64,000 nt of DNA from Tomitella cavernea. Its GTDB lineage: Bacteria > Actinomycetota > Actinomycetes > Mycobacteriales > Mycobacteriaceae. The notes below the pieces were generated by a model, which saw only the letters and a program-made list of their open reading frames with translations, ran no database searches and was not told the DNA's origin. Shown in pieces: positions 27,880-37,842 of this stretch (within the stretch, counting starts at the first letter, position 1; each line of letters starts with the position of its first letter). The DNA lies in contig NZ_JAENKO010000023.1 in NCBI RefSeq assembly GCF_016599145.1, positions 1-64,000 on the forward strand. Direction: 5' to 3'. A program made the position numbers and the translations under genes.

Positions 27880-29739
27880 ATGACCGGATCCCCCGCCCGC
27901 CCGCTGTCCCGTCAGGACCTCGCCTTCCTGCTCTACGAGTGGCTGGACGTCGAATCCCTCACGGCCCGCGAGCGTTTCGCCGAACATTCGCGCGAGACGT
28001 TCGACGCCGTCATGGACCTGTCCGAGGACCTGGCGATGCGCCTGTTCGCGCCGCACAACAAGGCGTCCGACGCGCACGAGCCGCGCATGCTGCCCGACGG
28101 CACCGTCGAGATGATCCCCGAGGTGAAGAAGGCGCTCGACGCTTTCTCCCAGGCCGGGCTCATCGCCGGCTCGTTCGACGGGGAACTGGGCGGGATGCAG
28201 CTGCCGGTGGTCGTCGCCCGCGCGGCGATGGCCTGGTTCCAGGCGGCGAACATCTCCACGGCGGGCTACCCGTTCCTCACCGTCGGCAACGCGAACCTCA
28301 TCGCGGCGCACGGATCGCCGGCGCAGGTGGACACCTTCGTGCGGCCCATGCTCGCCGGGCGCTGGTTCGGCACCATGTGCCTGTCGGAGCCGCAGGCCGG
28401 CTCGTCGCTGGCGGACGTGACCACCAAGGCGGTCAAGGACGACGGCGCGGAGCCGGGGCGGTACCGGATCACCGGTACCAAGATGTGGATCTCCGGCGGC
28501 GACCACGAGCTGACCGAGAACATCGTGCACTTGGTGCTGGCCAAGGTGCCGGGCGCGCCCGCGGGCGTCAAGGGGATCTCGCTGTTCATCGTGCCCAAGC
28601 ACGTGCCGGATGGCGGCGTGCGCACGGCGGCCGAGCGCGGCGGCGAGGCCGCGCTCGGCGGGCGCAACGACGTCACTCTGGTGGGGCTCAACCACAAGAT
28701 GGGCAATCGTGGCACCACCAACACGCTGCTGGCCTTCGGCGACGGGACGCATCCGGTGGACGGGAAGGCGGGTGCTGTGGGCTATCTGGTGGGCGAGGAG
28801 AACAAGGGCCTCGTCTACATGTTCCACATGATGAACGAGGCGCGCATCGGGGTGGGCTTCGGCGCGATCGCGCTCGGCTATGCCGGCTACCAGACCTCGC
28901 TGGAGTACGCGCGCATCCGCACCCAGGGCCGCCGGCCCGGCGAGAAGGATCCGTCCACGCCGCCCGTGGCACTGGTCGAGCACGCCGACGTGCGGCGGAT
29001 GCTGCTGGCGCAGAAGGCGTACGCCGAGGGCGCACTGGCCCTGGGCCTGTACTGTTCCATGCTCGTCGACCAGGAGAAGACAGCGGACGACGACGCGGTA
29101 CGGGCCCGCACCACGCTACTGCTGGACGTGCTCACGCCGATCGCCAAGAGCTGGCCCAGTCAGTGGTGCCTGCACGCGAACAGCCTGGCCATCCAAGTGC
29201 ACGGCGGTTACGGGTACACCCGCGATTACGACGTGGAGCAGCACTACCGCGACAACCGGCTCAACCCTATCCACGAGGGCACCCACGGCATCCAGGGCCT
29301 GGACCTGCTGGGGCGCAAGATGATCATGCAAGGCGGCGCCGGGCTGGTACTGCTGGCGCAGACCATCGAGGCCACCGCGGAACGGGCCCGCCAGGCCGGC
29401 GGCGACGCGGCCGGATACGCCGAGGAGCTGTCGGCGGCCGTGGCGCGGCTCACCGAGGTCACCGGCACGCTGTGGGCCGGCGGTGGCGCCGAGGACACCG
29501 CGCAGGTGGCGCTGGCGAACTCGTCGGTCTACCTGGAGGCGACCGGGCACGTCGTGATCGCGTGGATGTGGTTGGAGCAGCTGCTGGCGACAGGCGGCAA
29601 GGACGGCGACTTCTACGAGGGCAAACGCACGGCCGCCCGCTACTTCTACCGCTACGAGCTGCCGCGTACCGGCCCGCAGTTCGATCTGCTCGCCAGTCGC
29701 GACCGCACCACGGTGGACCTCGATCCGGCGTGGTTGTGA
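27880..29739 (+). CDS. Acyl-CoA dehydrogenase, long FadE5-like type
   Basis: The product has 619 residues, longer than the usual 380-400, with the extra C-terminal helical domain of the FadE5/very-long-chain class. Landmarks are MCLSEPQAGSSLADV (flavin-binding loop), GTKMWISGGDHEL, NEARIGVGFGAIALGYAGYQ and VHGGYGYTRDYDVEQHYRDNRLNPIHEGTHGIQG, where the Glu of HEGTHG is the probable catalytic base. It introduces the 2,3 double bond in acyl-CoA. GGAGCAACC precedes the ATG. Confidence 0.88.
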   Translation: MTGSPARPLSRQDLAFLLYEWLDVESLTARERFAEHSRETFDAVMDLSEDLAMRLFAPHNKASDAHEPRMLPDGTVEMIPEVKKALDAFSQAGLIAGSFDGELGGMQLPVVVARAAMAWFQAANISTAGYPFLTVGNANLIAAHGSPAQVDTFVRPMLAGRWFGTMCLSEPQAGSSLADVTTKAVKDDGAEPGRYRITGTKMWISGGDHELTENIVHLVLAKVPGAPAGVKGISLFIVPKHVPDGGVRTAAERGGEAALGGRNDVTLVGLNHKMGNRGTTNTLLAFGDGTHPVDGKAGAVGYLVGEENKGLVYMFHMMNEARIGVGFGAIALGYAGYQTSLEYARIRTQGRRPGEKDPSTPPVALVEHADVRRMLLAQKAYAEGALALGLYCSMLVDQEKTADDDAVRARTTLLLDVLTPIAKSWPSQWCLHANSLAIQVHGGYGYTRDYDVEQHYRDNRLNPIHEGTHGIQGLDLLGRKMIMQGGAGLVLLAQTIEATAERARQAGGDAAGYAEELSAAVARLTEVTGTLWAGGGAEDTAQVALANSSVYLEATGHVVIAWMWLEQLLATGGKDGDFYEGKRTAARYFYRYELPRTGPQFDLLASRDRTTVDLDPAWL

Positions 29740-29859
29740 CCGGCAGCGTTTCAGCGCGCCGGGGAGACCTGACGATGGCAGTCACCGACATCCGTGCCGA
29801 GGCGGCCGGGGAAGCGGCGCTCCCGCCTCCGGCGTGCGCGCCGTGCCTGTGCATAATGT

Positions 29860-29970
29860 CGGGCAGCATCATCCGCGCTCGCGTGGGGGAAGTCCGGTGA
29901 GAGTCCGGCGCTGACCCGCAACGGTAGGCCGCCACCCGGCGGCGAGCCCGACCACCCGCGCCTGCGTGTT
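29860..29970 (+). promoter_or_regulatory. Cobalamin (B12) riboswitch
   Basis: The transcript contains the cobalamin-aptamer landmarks in order: GGGGGAAGTCCGGTGAGAG at 29885-29903, TCCGGCGCTGACCCGCAAC at 29904-29922, a variable GC hairpin around 29926-29943, then the B12-box-like GAGCCCGACCACCCGCGCC at 29944-29962. It lies directly before a binding-protein/permease/ATPase operon, the usual target of this riboswitch. Cobalamin binding normally lowers expression. The 5' boundary is approximate. Confidence 0.88.
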
Positions 29971-30108
29971 GCGATCCCATGTGCCGCCGTGGTCTGCGGG
30001 CAGGGGTCCGGTGGGCTCGTCGCGCCGCGCCCGGGGTCTCCCCGCGCGTACGGCGCCGCCGGGCCGTACCGCGACCGCTCCCCGGGCCACCCGTCGAAAG
30101 GCCCGAGG

Positions 30109-31179
30109 TTGGCCCGCCCAGGATTCCCCCACACCCGGCCCGGAGTTCGTTCCGGCGCTCCCGCCCGGCGCCTGCTCGCCGCCTCCGCGGCTGCACTCAT
30201 GCTCGCGGCGCCGCTGGCCGGCTGCACCCGCGGCTCCGGCAATGCCGACACCTCTGCCGTCCCTGCCGCTGGGTCCGCCACCACCGCGTTCGCGCAGCCG
30301 GTGTCCGTGCAGAACTGCGGCCGCACCGAGACCTTCGACGCGCCGCCGCAGCGGATCATCACGCTCAACGGGCACGTCACCGAGACGCTCATCGCGCTGG
30401 GCGCCGGAGACCGGATCGTCGGCGACGCCTACCCCGATTCGCCCCCCGCGCCCGAGATCGCCGACACCTACAACGCCATCCCGCAGCTCTCGGCGAAGTT
30501 CCCCACCGCCGAGCAGGTGCTCGACCAGCGCCCCGACCTGGTGGTGGGCGGTATGACCAGCGCCTTCTCCGACAAGGACGGTCGTGGCCGCGACGCGCTG
30601 GAGGGCGCGGGCATCCCCACGTTCCTGTTCTCCGAGTACTGCGGCGCCGGCTTCACCGGCCTCGACGTGCTGCGCGACGACTTCACGCAGCTCGGCGAGG
30701 TGCTCGGCACGCCCGACCAGGCGCAGCACGTGATCGACACGATCACCGCGGGCCTCGACGGCGTCCGCGCGCGCATCGAAGCGAGCGGGGCGGCTCCGGT
30801 GCCCACATTCTTCTACGATTCGGGCACTGACCAGCCGACGACGATCGGCACCCGCGGCGTCGGCAGCGTCATCGCCGAGTACGCGGGCGCCCGCAACATC
30901 ACCCCGGACAGAGCCAAGCCGTACTTCTCCACCAGCTGGGAGACGGTGGGCGAACGCGCGCCCGAGGCCGTCGTCGTCTTCGACTACGGCGACGAGACGG
31001 CGCAGCAGAAGATCGACTTCCTCAAGAGCCAGCCGATCATGGCCACCACTCCTGCAGTGCAGAACAACCGGTTCGTCGTGGTGCCCCTCGCCGACATGTT
31101 CGAGAGCCCCCGCATGGTGCGCGCCGCCGACACCATCGCCCGCGGCCTGCACCCCAGCGCCTTCGCGAACGAGGGCTGA
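30109..31179 (+). CDS. Corrinoid/metal-chelate ABC binding lipoprotein 1 (BtuF/FepB family)
   Basis: This is a cluster A-II periplasmic-binding lipoprotein of about 356 residues. With the TTG at 30109 (GAAAGG eight bases upstream) the signal peptide has an Arg-rich start and the lipobox LAGC with Cys39. A GTG at 29989 would extend it into the riboswitch tail without a ribosome site. The mature part has NCGRTETFDAPPQRIITLN and TFLFSEYCG. It is about half identical to the next gene. Riboswitch control argues for cobalamin or cobinamide rather than an iron siderophore. Confidence 0.83.
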   Translation: MARPGFPHTRPGVRSGAPARRLLAASAAALMLAAPLAGCTRGSGNADTSAVPAAGSATTAFAQPVSVQNCGRTETFDAPPQRIITLNGHVTETLIALGAGDRIVGDAYPDSPPAPEIADTYNAIPQLSAKFPTAEQVLDQRPDLVVGGMTSAFSDKDGRGRDALEGAGIPTFLFSEYCGAGFTGLDVLRDDFTQLGEVLGTPDQAQHVIDTITAGLDGVRARIEASGAAPVPTFFYDSGTDQPTTIGTRGVGSVIAEYAGARNITPDRAKPYFSTSWETVGERAPEAVVVFDYGDETAQQKIDFLKSQPIMATTPAVQNNRFVVVPLADMFESPRMVRAADTIARGLHPSAFANEG

Positions 31180-31182
31180 CCG

Positions 31183-32223
31183 GTGACCCGTCGCAACGCC
31201 GGCACCCGCCGTACCGTCGCCGCCCGTGCGGCCTGCGTCGCCCTGGCCGTAACGCTCCTGGGCTCGGCCGCGGCATGCTCCCGTGGGGAGGCCCCCACCG
31301 ACACCGCATCATCAGTCCCCTTCGCCCAGCCTGTGACCATCGAAAACTGCGGGCGCACCGAGACCTTCGACGCCCCACCGCAGCGGATCGTCAGTATGAA
31401 CCGGCACGTCACCGAGACCCTCATCCAGCTCGGCGTGGGCGACAGGATCGTCGGCATGGCGCAGGACGATCAGAAGGACCCGCTGCCCGAGGTCGTCGGC
31501 CAGCTCGCGAAGATCCCCTCGCTGTCGAAGGAGTACCCGCCCGCCGAGAAGGTGCTCGATCTGCAACCCGATTTCGTCGTGGCCGGCATGTCCAGCGCGT
31601 TCTCCGACAAGAGCGGGCTGAGCCGCGACGCGCTCGAGAGCAGCGGCATCCGGACGTTCCTGTTCTCGGAATACTGTGGCGACGGCTTCTCTGACATCAG
31701 CGTGCTGGAGGACGACTTCACCGACCTGGGCCGAGTACTGGGCGTCGAACCCGCGGCGCAGGCGCTGATCGATCGGATCGTCGGCGGGCTCGATGCCGTG
31801 AGCGGCCTCCTCGATGCGGCGGGCGTGGAACCGGTGCGCACGTTCTTCTACGACATGGGCGAAGAGCAGCCCACGACCATCGGCAGCGCCGGTATCGGCA
31901 ACCTCATCGCGCAGTACACGCGGGCCGAGAACATCGCGCCCGATCAGTCCAAGCCGTTCTACAAGACCACCTGGGAGACAGTCGGCGATCGAGCACCCGA
32001 CGCCATCGTCGTCGACAACTTCGACATGACCGGCACGGCGGACGGCGACCGCAAGATCGACTTCCTCAAGAACCAGCCGATCATGCAGACCACGCCCGCC
32101 GTGCGCAACGACCGGTTCGTGATGGTGCCGCTGAGCAACATGTTCGAGAGCACCCGCATGGTGATGGCCGCGGAGACGATCGCCCGGGGGCTGCACCCCG
32201 AGGCGTTCACGGACAACGAGTGA
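31183..32223 (+). CDS. Corrinoid/metal-chelate ABC binding lipoprotein 2 (BtuF/FepB family)
   Basis: The product has 346 residues. The signal peptide ends at Cys32 in LLGSAAAC, a weak lipobox. The body repeats the first protein's landmarks: NCGRTETFDAPPQRIVSMN, DFVVAGMSSAFSDKSG, TFLFSEYCGDGF and the end FESTRMVMAAETIARGLHPEAF. It begins three bases after the first gene ends. The tandem arrangement indicates duplication, perhaps to give two ligand ranges to one permease. Confidence 0.85.
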   Translation: MTRRNAGTRRTVAARAACVALAVTLLGSAAACSRGEAPTDTASSVPFAQPVTIENCGRTETFDAPPQRIVSMNRHVTETLIQLGVGDRIVGMAQDDQKDPLPEVVGQLAKIPSLSKEYPPAEKVLDLQPDFVVAGMSSAFSDKSGLSRDALESSGIRTFLFSEYCGDGFSDISVLEDDFTDLGRVLGVEPAAQALIDRIVGGLDAVSGLLDAAGVEPVRTFFYDMGEEQPTTIGSAGIGNLIAQYTRAENIAPDQSKPFYKTTWETVGDRAPDAIVVDNFDMTGTADGDRKIDFLKNQPIMQTTPAVRNDRFVMVPLSNMFESTRMVMAAETIARGLHPEAFTDNE

Positions 32224-32231
32224 GGGGCGTC

Positions 32232-33406
32232 ATGACCGCACCAGCCGCTTCGTCGTCCACGGCGGCGGCCGCCGATGACGACCGGGCCGCCGTGCCGCGG
32301 CGGAACCAGGAGACGGTGGTCGTACCCGGGCGCGACGTGCCCGGCCCCGGCCGCCGCGCCTCGCGCCGCGCCGTGCTCATCGGCCTGGCGCTGGCCGCCG
32401 CGCTGCTCGTCTCGCTCGGCGCGTCTGTGTCGCTGGGCTCGGTGACGATCCCGTTCGGCGACGTGTGGGCGATTGTGGCGCATGCCGCCACGCCGTCGTC
32501 GTGGTGGACGGGCTCGTGGGCGCCGTGGTGGACCCCGGCACGCGAGGCCATCGTCGCCGACTCGCGCCTGCCGCGAGCCCTCACCGCCGCCTGCGTAGGC
32601 GCCGCACTGGCCGTGGCGGGTGTGGTGGCGCAGGCGGTGACCCGCAACGCGCTGGCGGACCCCTACCTGCTGGGCATCTCATCGGGCGCCGGGTTCGGGG
32701 TGGTGCTCGTGATCGTCACCGGATTGGGGGCGGGAGCGCTGGGCGCCTTCACGCTGCCGGCCGCCGCGTTCGCCGGGGCGTTGCTGCCGCTGGCCGGCAC
32801 GATCGCGGTGAGCGCCAAGGCTCGCGATGTCACCGCGGTGATCCTCGCGGGTGTGGCGATGTCGATGGTCTTCTCGGCCCTCATCACGTTCTTCGTGCTG
32901 GTGGTGGGCGACGACCACACACTGGGCAGCGTCATGCGCTGGCTCGCGGGCGGGTTCGGCGACGCGCGCTGGCCCACCCTCGCCGTCCCTGCGGCGGCCG
33001 TGCTCCTGGTGGGCGGCGGCGTGATGGCGAGCGGACGGTGGCTCAACCTGCTGCATGCCGGCGACGACGGGGCGGCGGCGCTGGGCATGAACGTGCGGCG
33101 CTTCCGGCTGCTGGTGTTGCTGGCGGTGTCGCTGCTCACCGCGGCGGCCGTGTCGGTGTCGGGGGCGATCGGATTCGTCGGGCTGCTCGTGCCGCATGCC
33201 GCCGGGTTCCTTGTGGGGCGCAACGCCGTCCGCCTCGTGCCGGTGGCGGCGTTGGGCGGGGCGCTGGTTCTGGTGCTCGCCGACGTGGTGGCCCGCACCG
33301 TCAGCCCCACCACCGAGTTGCCGGTAGGCGTCGTGACGGCGATGGCCGGCGGGCCCGTGTTCCTGGCGATGCTGTGGCGGCAGTACAGCCGACGGGGGAT
33401 GGCGCG

Positions 33407-33410
<4 letters not shown>
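32232..33410 (+). CDS. btuC: ABC permease, FecCD/BtuC family
   Basis: The product is about 392 residues with a charged cytoplasmic N-terminus of about 45, then some ten membrane helices. BtuC/FecC signatures are DSRLPRALTAACVGAALAVAGV, TRNALADPYLLGISSGAGFG and GFVGLLVPHAAGFLVGRN, the ATPase-coupling region. The ATG at 32232 has GAGGGG upstream; a GTG at 32220 overlaps the previous stop. It forms the membrane channel of the riboswitch-controlled importer. Confidence 0.87.
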
Positions 33411-34293
<883 letters not shown>

Positions 34294-34297
<4 letters not shown>

Positions 34298-35097
34298 CGG
34301 ACATGGACCTCGGCGGTGCCTACGCGGCCGCGGCCGCACTGATGGGACGGTTCGCGCAGCGCACGGGCGACTCCGACGATGCCGACGCGTTCTCCGGCAC
34401 GGCCCTGTGCGACGAGGGCTGGCTGGCGCGCCGGGTCGCCGACACCGTGCGGCGCTGGGAGTGCCCCGACGATCGGACGGCAGGCACGCTCTGGTGGTAT
34501 TCGGCGAGCGTGACGATGACGGCCGCCGCGCCGGCGATGCTGCTGGCCGCGGGCGTGGCACCCGACCCGGAACCGGGCCGGGCCACCTGCGCCCTCACCG
34601 ATCACGGCTACCTGCGCTCCGTGCGGGCCGGACGGTTGCTGTCCGGGGCCGACGACTTCGCCCGGGCGCTGGGCCCCGCGCTGGGGCGGGTGATCGCACC
34701 GCTGGCGCGGGTCTCGGGCGCGTCCGAACGCGCGTTGTGGGCGATCGCGGCCGACTCGCTGGCCAACCAGGCGCTGGCCGCGGGGCGGGAGGCCGGACGC
34801 ATCGCCGAGGCCGGGGCGCTGGCAGTGCGGCTGGCGGCGCACACGCCGATGCCGACGCCGCGCTACACCGACCTCAGCGCGGGGTGCGGCTCCAAGGGGC
34901 CGGGGGCTGCCGAGGACATCACCGTGCTCCCCGTCGATCCGGCGTCCGATGTGCCCGGCGGTGCCCGGCGGGTGGTACGGCGCTGCTCGTGCTGCCTGAT
35001 CTACCAGGCGCCCGGCGAGGGCAAGTGCGTGAGCTGTCCGCGCCGACGGCCCGACGACCGTGCGCAGGTGCTGGCCGAGTGGCTCGCACGGCAGTGA
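34294..35097 (+). CDS. FhuF-like (2Fe-2S) protein at the end of the B12-type importer operon
   Basis: The product has 267 residues and is a paralogue of the orphan at 3411-4157. The shared elements are CDEGWLARRVADTVRRWECPDDRTAGTLWWYSA-type N-terminus, VSGASERALWAIAADSL and the C-terminal C-x-C-C-x10-C-x2-C cluster in RRCSCCLIYQAPGEGKC. FhuF proteins reductively release iron from siderophores. Here the gene is translationally coupled to a cobalamin-riboswitch importer, so it may act on a corrinoid's cobalt or on co-imported chelates. That role is inference. Confidence 0.82.
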
Positions 35098-35227
35098 CGA
35101 GGGGCTGCGCGAAAGTGGCCCCGGATGCGTCTTTCGACCGGGCACCGCAGACGGGACGCGCTCCCGCGGCGGATACTGTGAGCCTGGCAACAATCGCATC
35201 CGCGCACGCATCGGAGGAGCACTCATC

Positions 35228-35989
35228 ATGACCGTTCCCGACCTGTTCCGCCTGGACGGTCGCGTCGCCATCGTCACCGGCGCGTCGTCGGGCCTCGGCG
35301 TCGCGTTCGCGCGTGGATTCGCCGAGGCGGGCGCCGACGTGGTGCTCGCCGCCCGGCGCGCCGACAAGCTCGAGGACACCGCCGCGCTGGTCCGCACGGC
35401 GGGGCGCACGGCGCTGTGCGTGGCCACCGACGTGGCCGACCCGGCCGCCTGCCAGGCGATGGCGGACGCGGCGACGGCGGAGTTCGGGCGGATCGACGTG
35501 CTGGTCAACAACGCGGGCATCGGCACCGCCGTCCCGGCCACGCGTGAGACGCCCGAGGAGTTCCGGCGCGTCGTCGACATCAACCTGTCCGGTTCGTACT
35601 GGGCGGCGCAGGCGTGCGGGCGGGTGATGGAGCCGGGCAGCGCCATCGTCAACATCTCCAGCGTGCTCGGCCTGACCACGGCGGGGCTGCCGCAGGCCGC
35701 GTACTCGGCGAGCAAGGCGGGCGTCATCGGGCTCACCCGCGACCTGGCCCAGCAGTGGGGCGGGCGCAAGGGCATCCGCGTCAACGCCATCGCCCCCGGG
35801 TTCTTCGCATCCGAGATGACCGACACCTACCAACCCGGCTATCTCGACGCGATGCACCAGCGGATCGTCCTGGGCCGCATCGGCGATCCCGCAGAGCTCG
35901 CGGCGACGGCGGTGTGGCTGGCGTCGGACGCCGCCGGATACGTGGTGGGGCAGACGATCCCCGTCGACGGCGGCGTGACGATCACCTGA
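35228..35989 (+). CDS. SDR oxidoreductase
   Basis: The product has 253 residues. The motifs are TGASSGLGVAFA (cofactor), NNAGIGT and the catalytic SSVLGLTTAGLPQAAYSASKAG with Ser, Tyr and Lys, and the C-terminus is GQTIPVDGG. GGAGGAGC lies nine bases before the ATG. It is single, with its own probable promoter (GGATACT near 35168), between the FhuF-like gene and the second paralogous TetR gene. The substrate is probably a hydroxyacyl or alcohol of the neighbouring pathway. Confidence 0.83.
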   Translation: MTVPDLFRLDGRVAIVTGASSGLGVAFARGFAEAGADVVLAARRADKLEDTAALVRTAGRTALCVATDVADPAACQAMADAATAEFGRIDVLVNNAGIGTAVPATRETPEEFRRVVDINLSGSYWAAQACGRVMEPGSAIVNISSVLGLTTAGLPQAAYSASKAGVIGLTRDLAQQWGGRKGIRVNAIAPGFFASEMTDTYQPGYLDAMHQRIVLGRIGDPAELAATAVWLASDAAGYVVGQTIPVDGGVTIT

Positions 35990-36028
35990 ACGCGGCCCGC
36001 CGCCGCGACCCGACACGGCCCCTCGTTC

Positions 36029-36050
36029 TTGGAATTGACGTCATGTTCAA
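36029..36050. promoter_or_regulatory. 22-bp regulon site (copy 3), before the second TetR gene
   Basis: This copy begins TTGGAA and ends GTTCAA around the conserved core TTGACGTCA. It lies 14 bases before the ATG of the TetR at 36064, overlapping its promoter or leader, consistent with autoregulation. Confidence 0.6.
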
Positions 36051-36063
36051 GTATAAACGGGGC

Positions 36064-36846
36064 ATGGTAGGCAATCGCTCGCTGCACGCAGACCGCCCGG
36101 CCCCCGGAGTCGGAACCCGCACCGCCTCCGGATCCTCGTCGGCGGGCGGCCGGTATCCGGTCACCGAGCGCGGGGCCCGCACCCGCGCGGCGTTGGTGAC
36201 GGCGGCGCGCGCGGTGTTCGAGCGCGCCGGGTACCTGGACACGCGGCTCACCGACATCACGCGTGAGGCGCGATGCTCGACGGGCACCTTCTACACCTAC
36301 TTCTCCGGCAAGGAGGAGATCCTCACGGCGGTCCTCGACGAGGCGCAGGAGGACATGCTCCATCCCGGCATGGCCCGCGTGGCCGACCCGGACGACCCGT
36401 ACGCGGTGCTCGAGGCGAGCAACCGTGCATACCTGGAGTCGTACCGGCGCAATGCCGAGCTGATGGTCCTCATGGAGCAGGTCGCCAACATCGACGCCGA
36501 CTTCCGCGAGCACCGGCGCCAGCGGGCCGAGGTGTTCATCGCCCGCAACGCGCGCAACATCGCCGACCTGCAGCGTCGCGGGCTCGCCGACGCGGCCCTC
36601 GACCCCATGCTCACCTCCCGTGCGCTGTCGAGCATGGTCAGTCGCGTCGCCTACAGCGTCATCGGTTTCGGCGAGGGTTTCGAATCGGTCGCCGGCGCGG
36701 CCCTTGCGGCGGGGTCCGACGGCGAGGCGGCTGACGGTGCTGCAACCGACAGCGCTGCGGCCGAGGACGCCGCCTTCGCCATGCTGGTCGACACGCTCAC
36801 GCGCGTGTGGGCGAACGCCCTGCGCCTGGAGCCGCGCCGGGCCTGA
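36064..36846 (+). CDS. TetR-family regulator (paralogue 2)
   Basis: The product has 260 residues. After about 35 disordered residues, the helix-turn-helix is RTRAALVTAARAVFERAGYLD, then ITREARCSTGTFYTYFSGKEEIL. The ligand domain (YRRNAELMVLMEQVANIDADFR, then RQRAEVFIARNARNIADLQRRGLAD) is clearly homologous to paralogue 1 at 18535-19215. An Ala/Asp-rich loop near residue 220 is extra. Copies of the 22-bp site lie both upstream of it and 60 bases beyond its stop, so it likely regulates itself and the downstream SDR operon. Confidence 0.85.
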   Translation: MVGNRSLHADRPAPGVGTRTASGSSSAGGRYPVTERGARTRAALVTAARAVFERAGYLDTRLTDITREARCSTGTFYTYFSGKEEILTAVLDEAQEDMLHPGMARVADPDDPYAVLEASNRAYLESYRRNAELMVLMEQVANIDADFREHRRQRAEVFIARNARNIADLQRRGLADAALDPMLTSRALSSMVSRVAYSVIGFGEGFESVAGAALAAGSDGEAADGAATDSAAAEDAAFAMLVDTLTRVWANALRLEPRRA

Positions 36847-36905
36847 AAGGTGGACCCGGCGGCCGGAATGCGTTCGCGCTGGCGGTCCCTCGTCACGCCA
36901 AAGTA

Positions 36906-36927
36906 TTGAAGGTGACGTCGACTTCAA
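36906..36927. promoter_or_regulatory. 22-bp regulon site (copy 4), before the SDR-ECH-ACAD operon
   Basis: The arms ATTGAAG and CTTCAAT enclose GTGACGTCGA, with an internal GACGTC palindrome. The site lies 94 bases before the SDR start codon at 37021. It and copy 2 differ at only three positions, which is the strongest evidence for a shared regulator. Confidence 0.72.
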
Positions 36928-37020
36928 TTAGACTTCCCTGTAATGCCGGTCACGACGGGCCGGCGACCGTGCGGCAGACAGCAGCGAGCACATCGCTGCG
37001 GCCGAGGAGGGAAGGGCGAC

Positions 37021-37842
37021 GTGCAGATCCCTGGAAAGACGGCGATCGTCACCGGCGGCGGCGGCGGTATCGGCTCCGCGGTCGCGCAGGCGCTGGCGGC
37101 GCGCGGCGCGCGGGTCGTCGTCGCGGACCTCGACGGGGCCGCGGCCGAGCGCGCGGCCGCGACGATCAACGCGGAACATCCCGGATCCGCAGTGGCAGAG
37201 GGCGGTGACGTCGCCCGTACCGAGGTGATCGAGCGCCTCATCGCGCGGGCGCAGGCCGAGTTCGGCCCGGTGGACATGTATTTCGCGAACGCGGGAATCA
37301 CCGGCGGGACGGGCCTGAACCTCACTGAGCAGCAGTGGGACACGGCTCTGGACGTCAATCTGCGCGCGCACATCCGCGCGGCGCAGCTGCTGGTGCCGGA
37401 GTGGGCCGAGCGCGGCGAGGGCTGCTTCGTGTCCACCGCCTCGGCGGCCGGCCTGCTCACGCAGATCGGCTCGGCCGGCTACTCGGTGGCCAAGCACGCC
37501 GCGGTGGCCTTCGCCGAGTGGCTCTCGGTCACATACGGAGACAGTGGAATCCGCGTGAGCTGCCTGTGCCCGATGGGCGTCGAGACGGCGCTGCTGCGCG
37601 AGGGCGAGCGTTCGGGAGACCGCCTGGGCGAAGCCGCGACCCGCGCCGTCACCAGCGCCGGCGACGTCCTCGCCCCGGAGGCGGTGGCCGCCGAAGCGAT
37701 GGCGGCCGTCGAGGACGAGCGGTTCCTCATCCTGCCGCACCCGGGCGTGCTGGACATGTACCGGCAGAAGGGCGCCGACTACGACCGGTGGCTGCGCGGC
37801 ATGCGCCGCTACCAGCGCACGCTGCTGGAGGTGGATGCGTGA
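37021..37842 (+). CDS. SDR oxidoreductase, first gene of a regulon operon
   Basis: The product has 273 residues. The cofactor loop is TGGGGGIGSAVA, the NNAG-equivalent is ANAGITGG, and the catalytic residues lie in STASAAGLLTQIGSAGYSVAKHA. The C-terminus is extended (PHPGVLDMYRQKGADYDRWLRGMRRYQRTLLE), a form seen in SDRs next to ACAD10/11-type genes. The GTG at 37021 has GAGGAGGGAAGG upstream. It is coupled (ATGA) to the enoyl-CoA hydratase and follows a regulon operator. Confidence 0.84.
   Translation: MQIPGKTAIVTGGGGGIGSAVAQALAARGARVVVADLDGAAAERAAATINAEHPGSAVAEGGDVARTEVIERLIARAQAEFGPVDMYFANAGITGGTGLNLTEQQWDTALDVNLRAHIRAAQLLVPEWAERGEGCFVSTASAAGLLTQIGSAGYSVAKHAAVAFAEWLSVTYGDSGIRVSCLCPMGVETALLREGERSGDRLGEAATRAVTSAGDVLAPEAVAAEAMAAVEDERFLILPHPGVLDMYRQKGADYDRWLRGMRRYQRTLLEVDA

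Noticed and set aside
27939-29900. 653-codon frame over the long acyl-CoA dehydrogenase
   Set aside because: It is a shadow frame with low-complexity Arg/Ala-rich translation; the dehydrogenase frame carries all the motifs.
29989-30108. N-terminal extension of the first binding lipoprotein from the GTG at 29989
   Set aside because: No ribosome site, and it would place about 40 low-complexity residues before a normal lipoprotein signal peptide directly behind the riboswitch.
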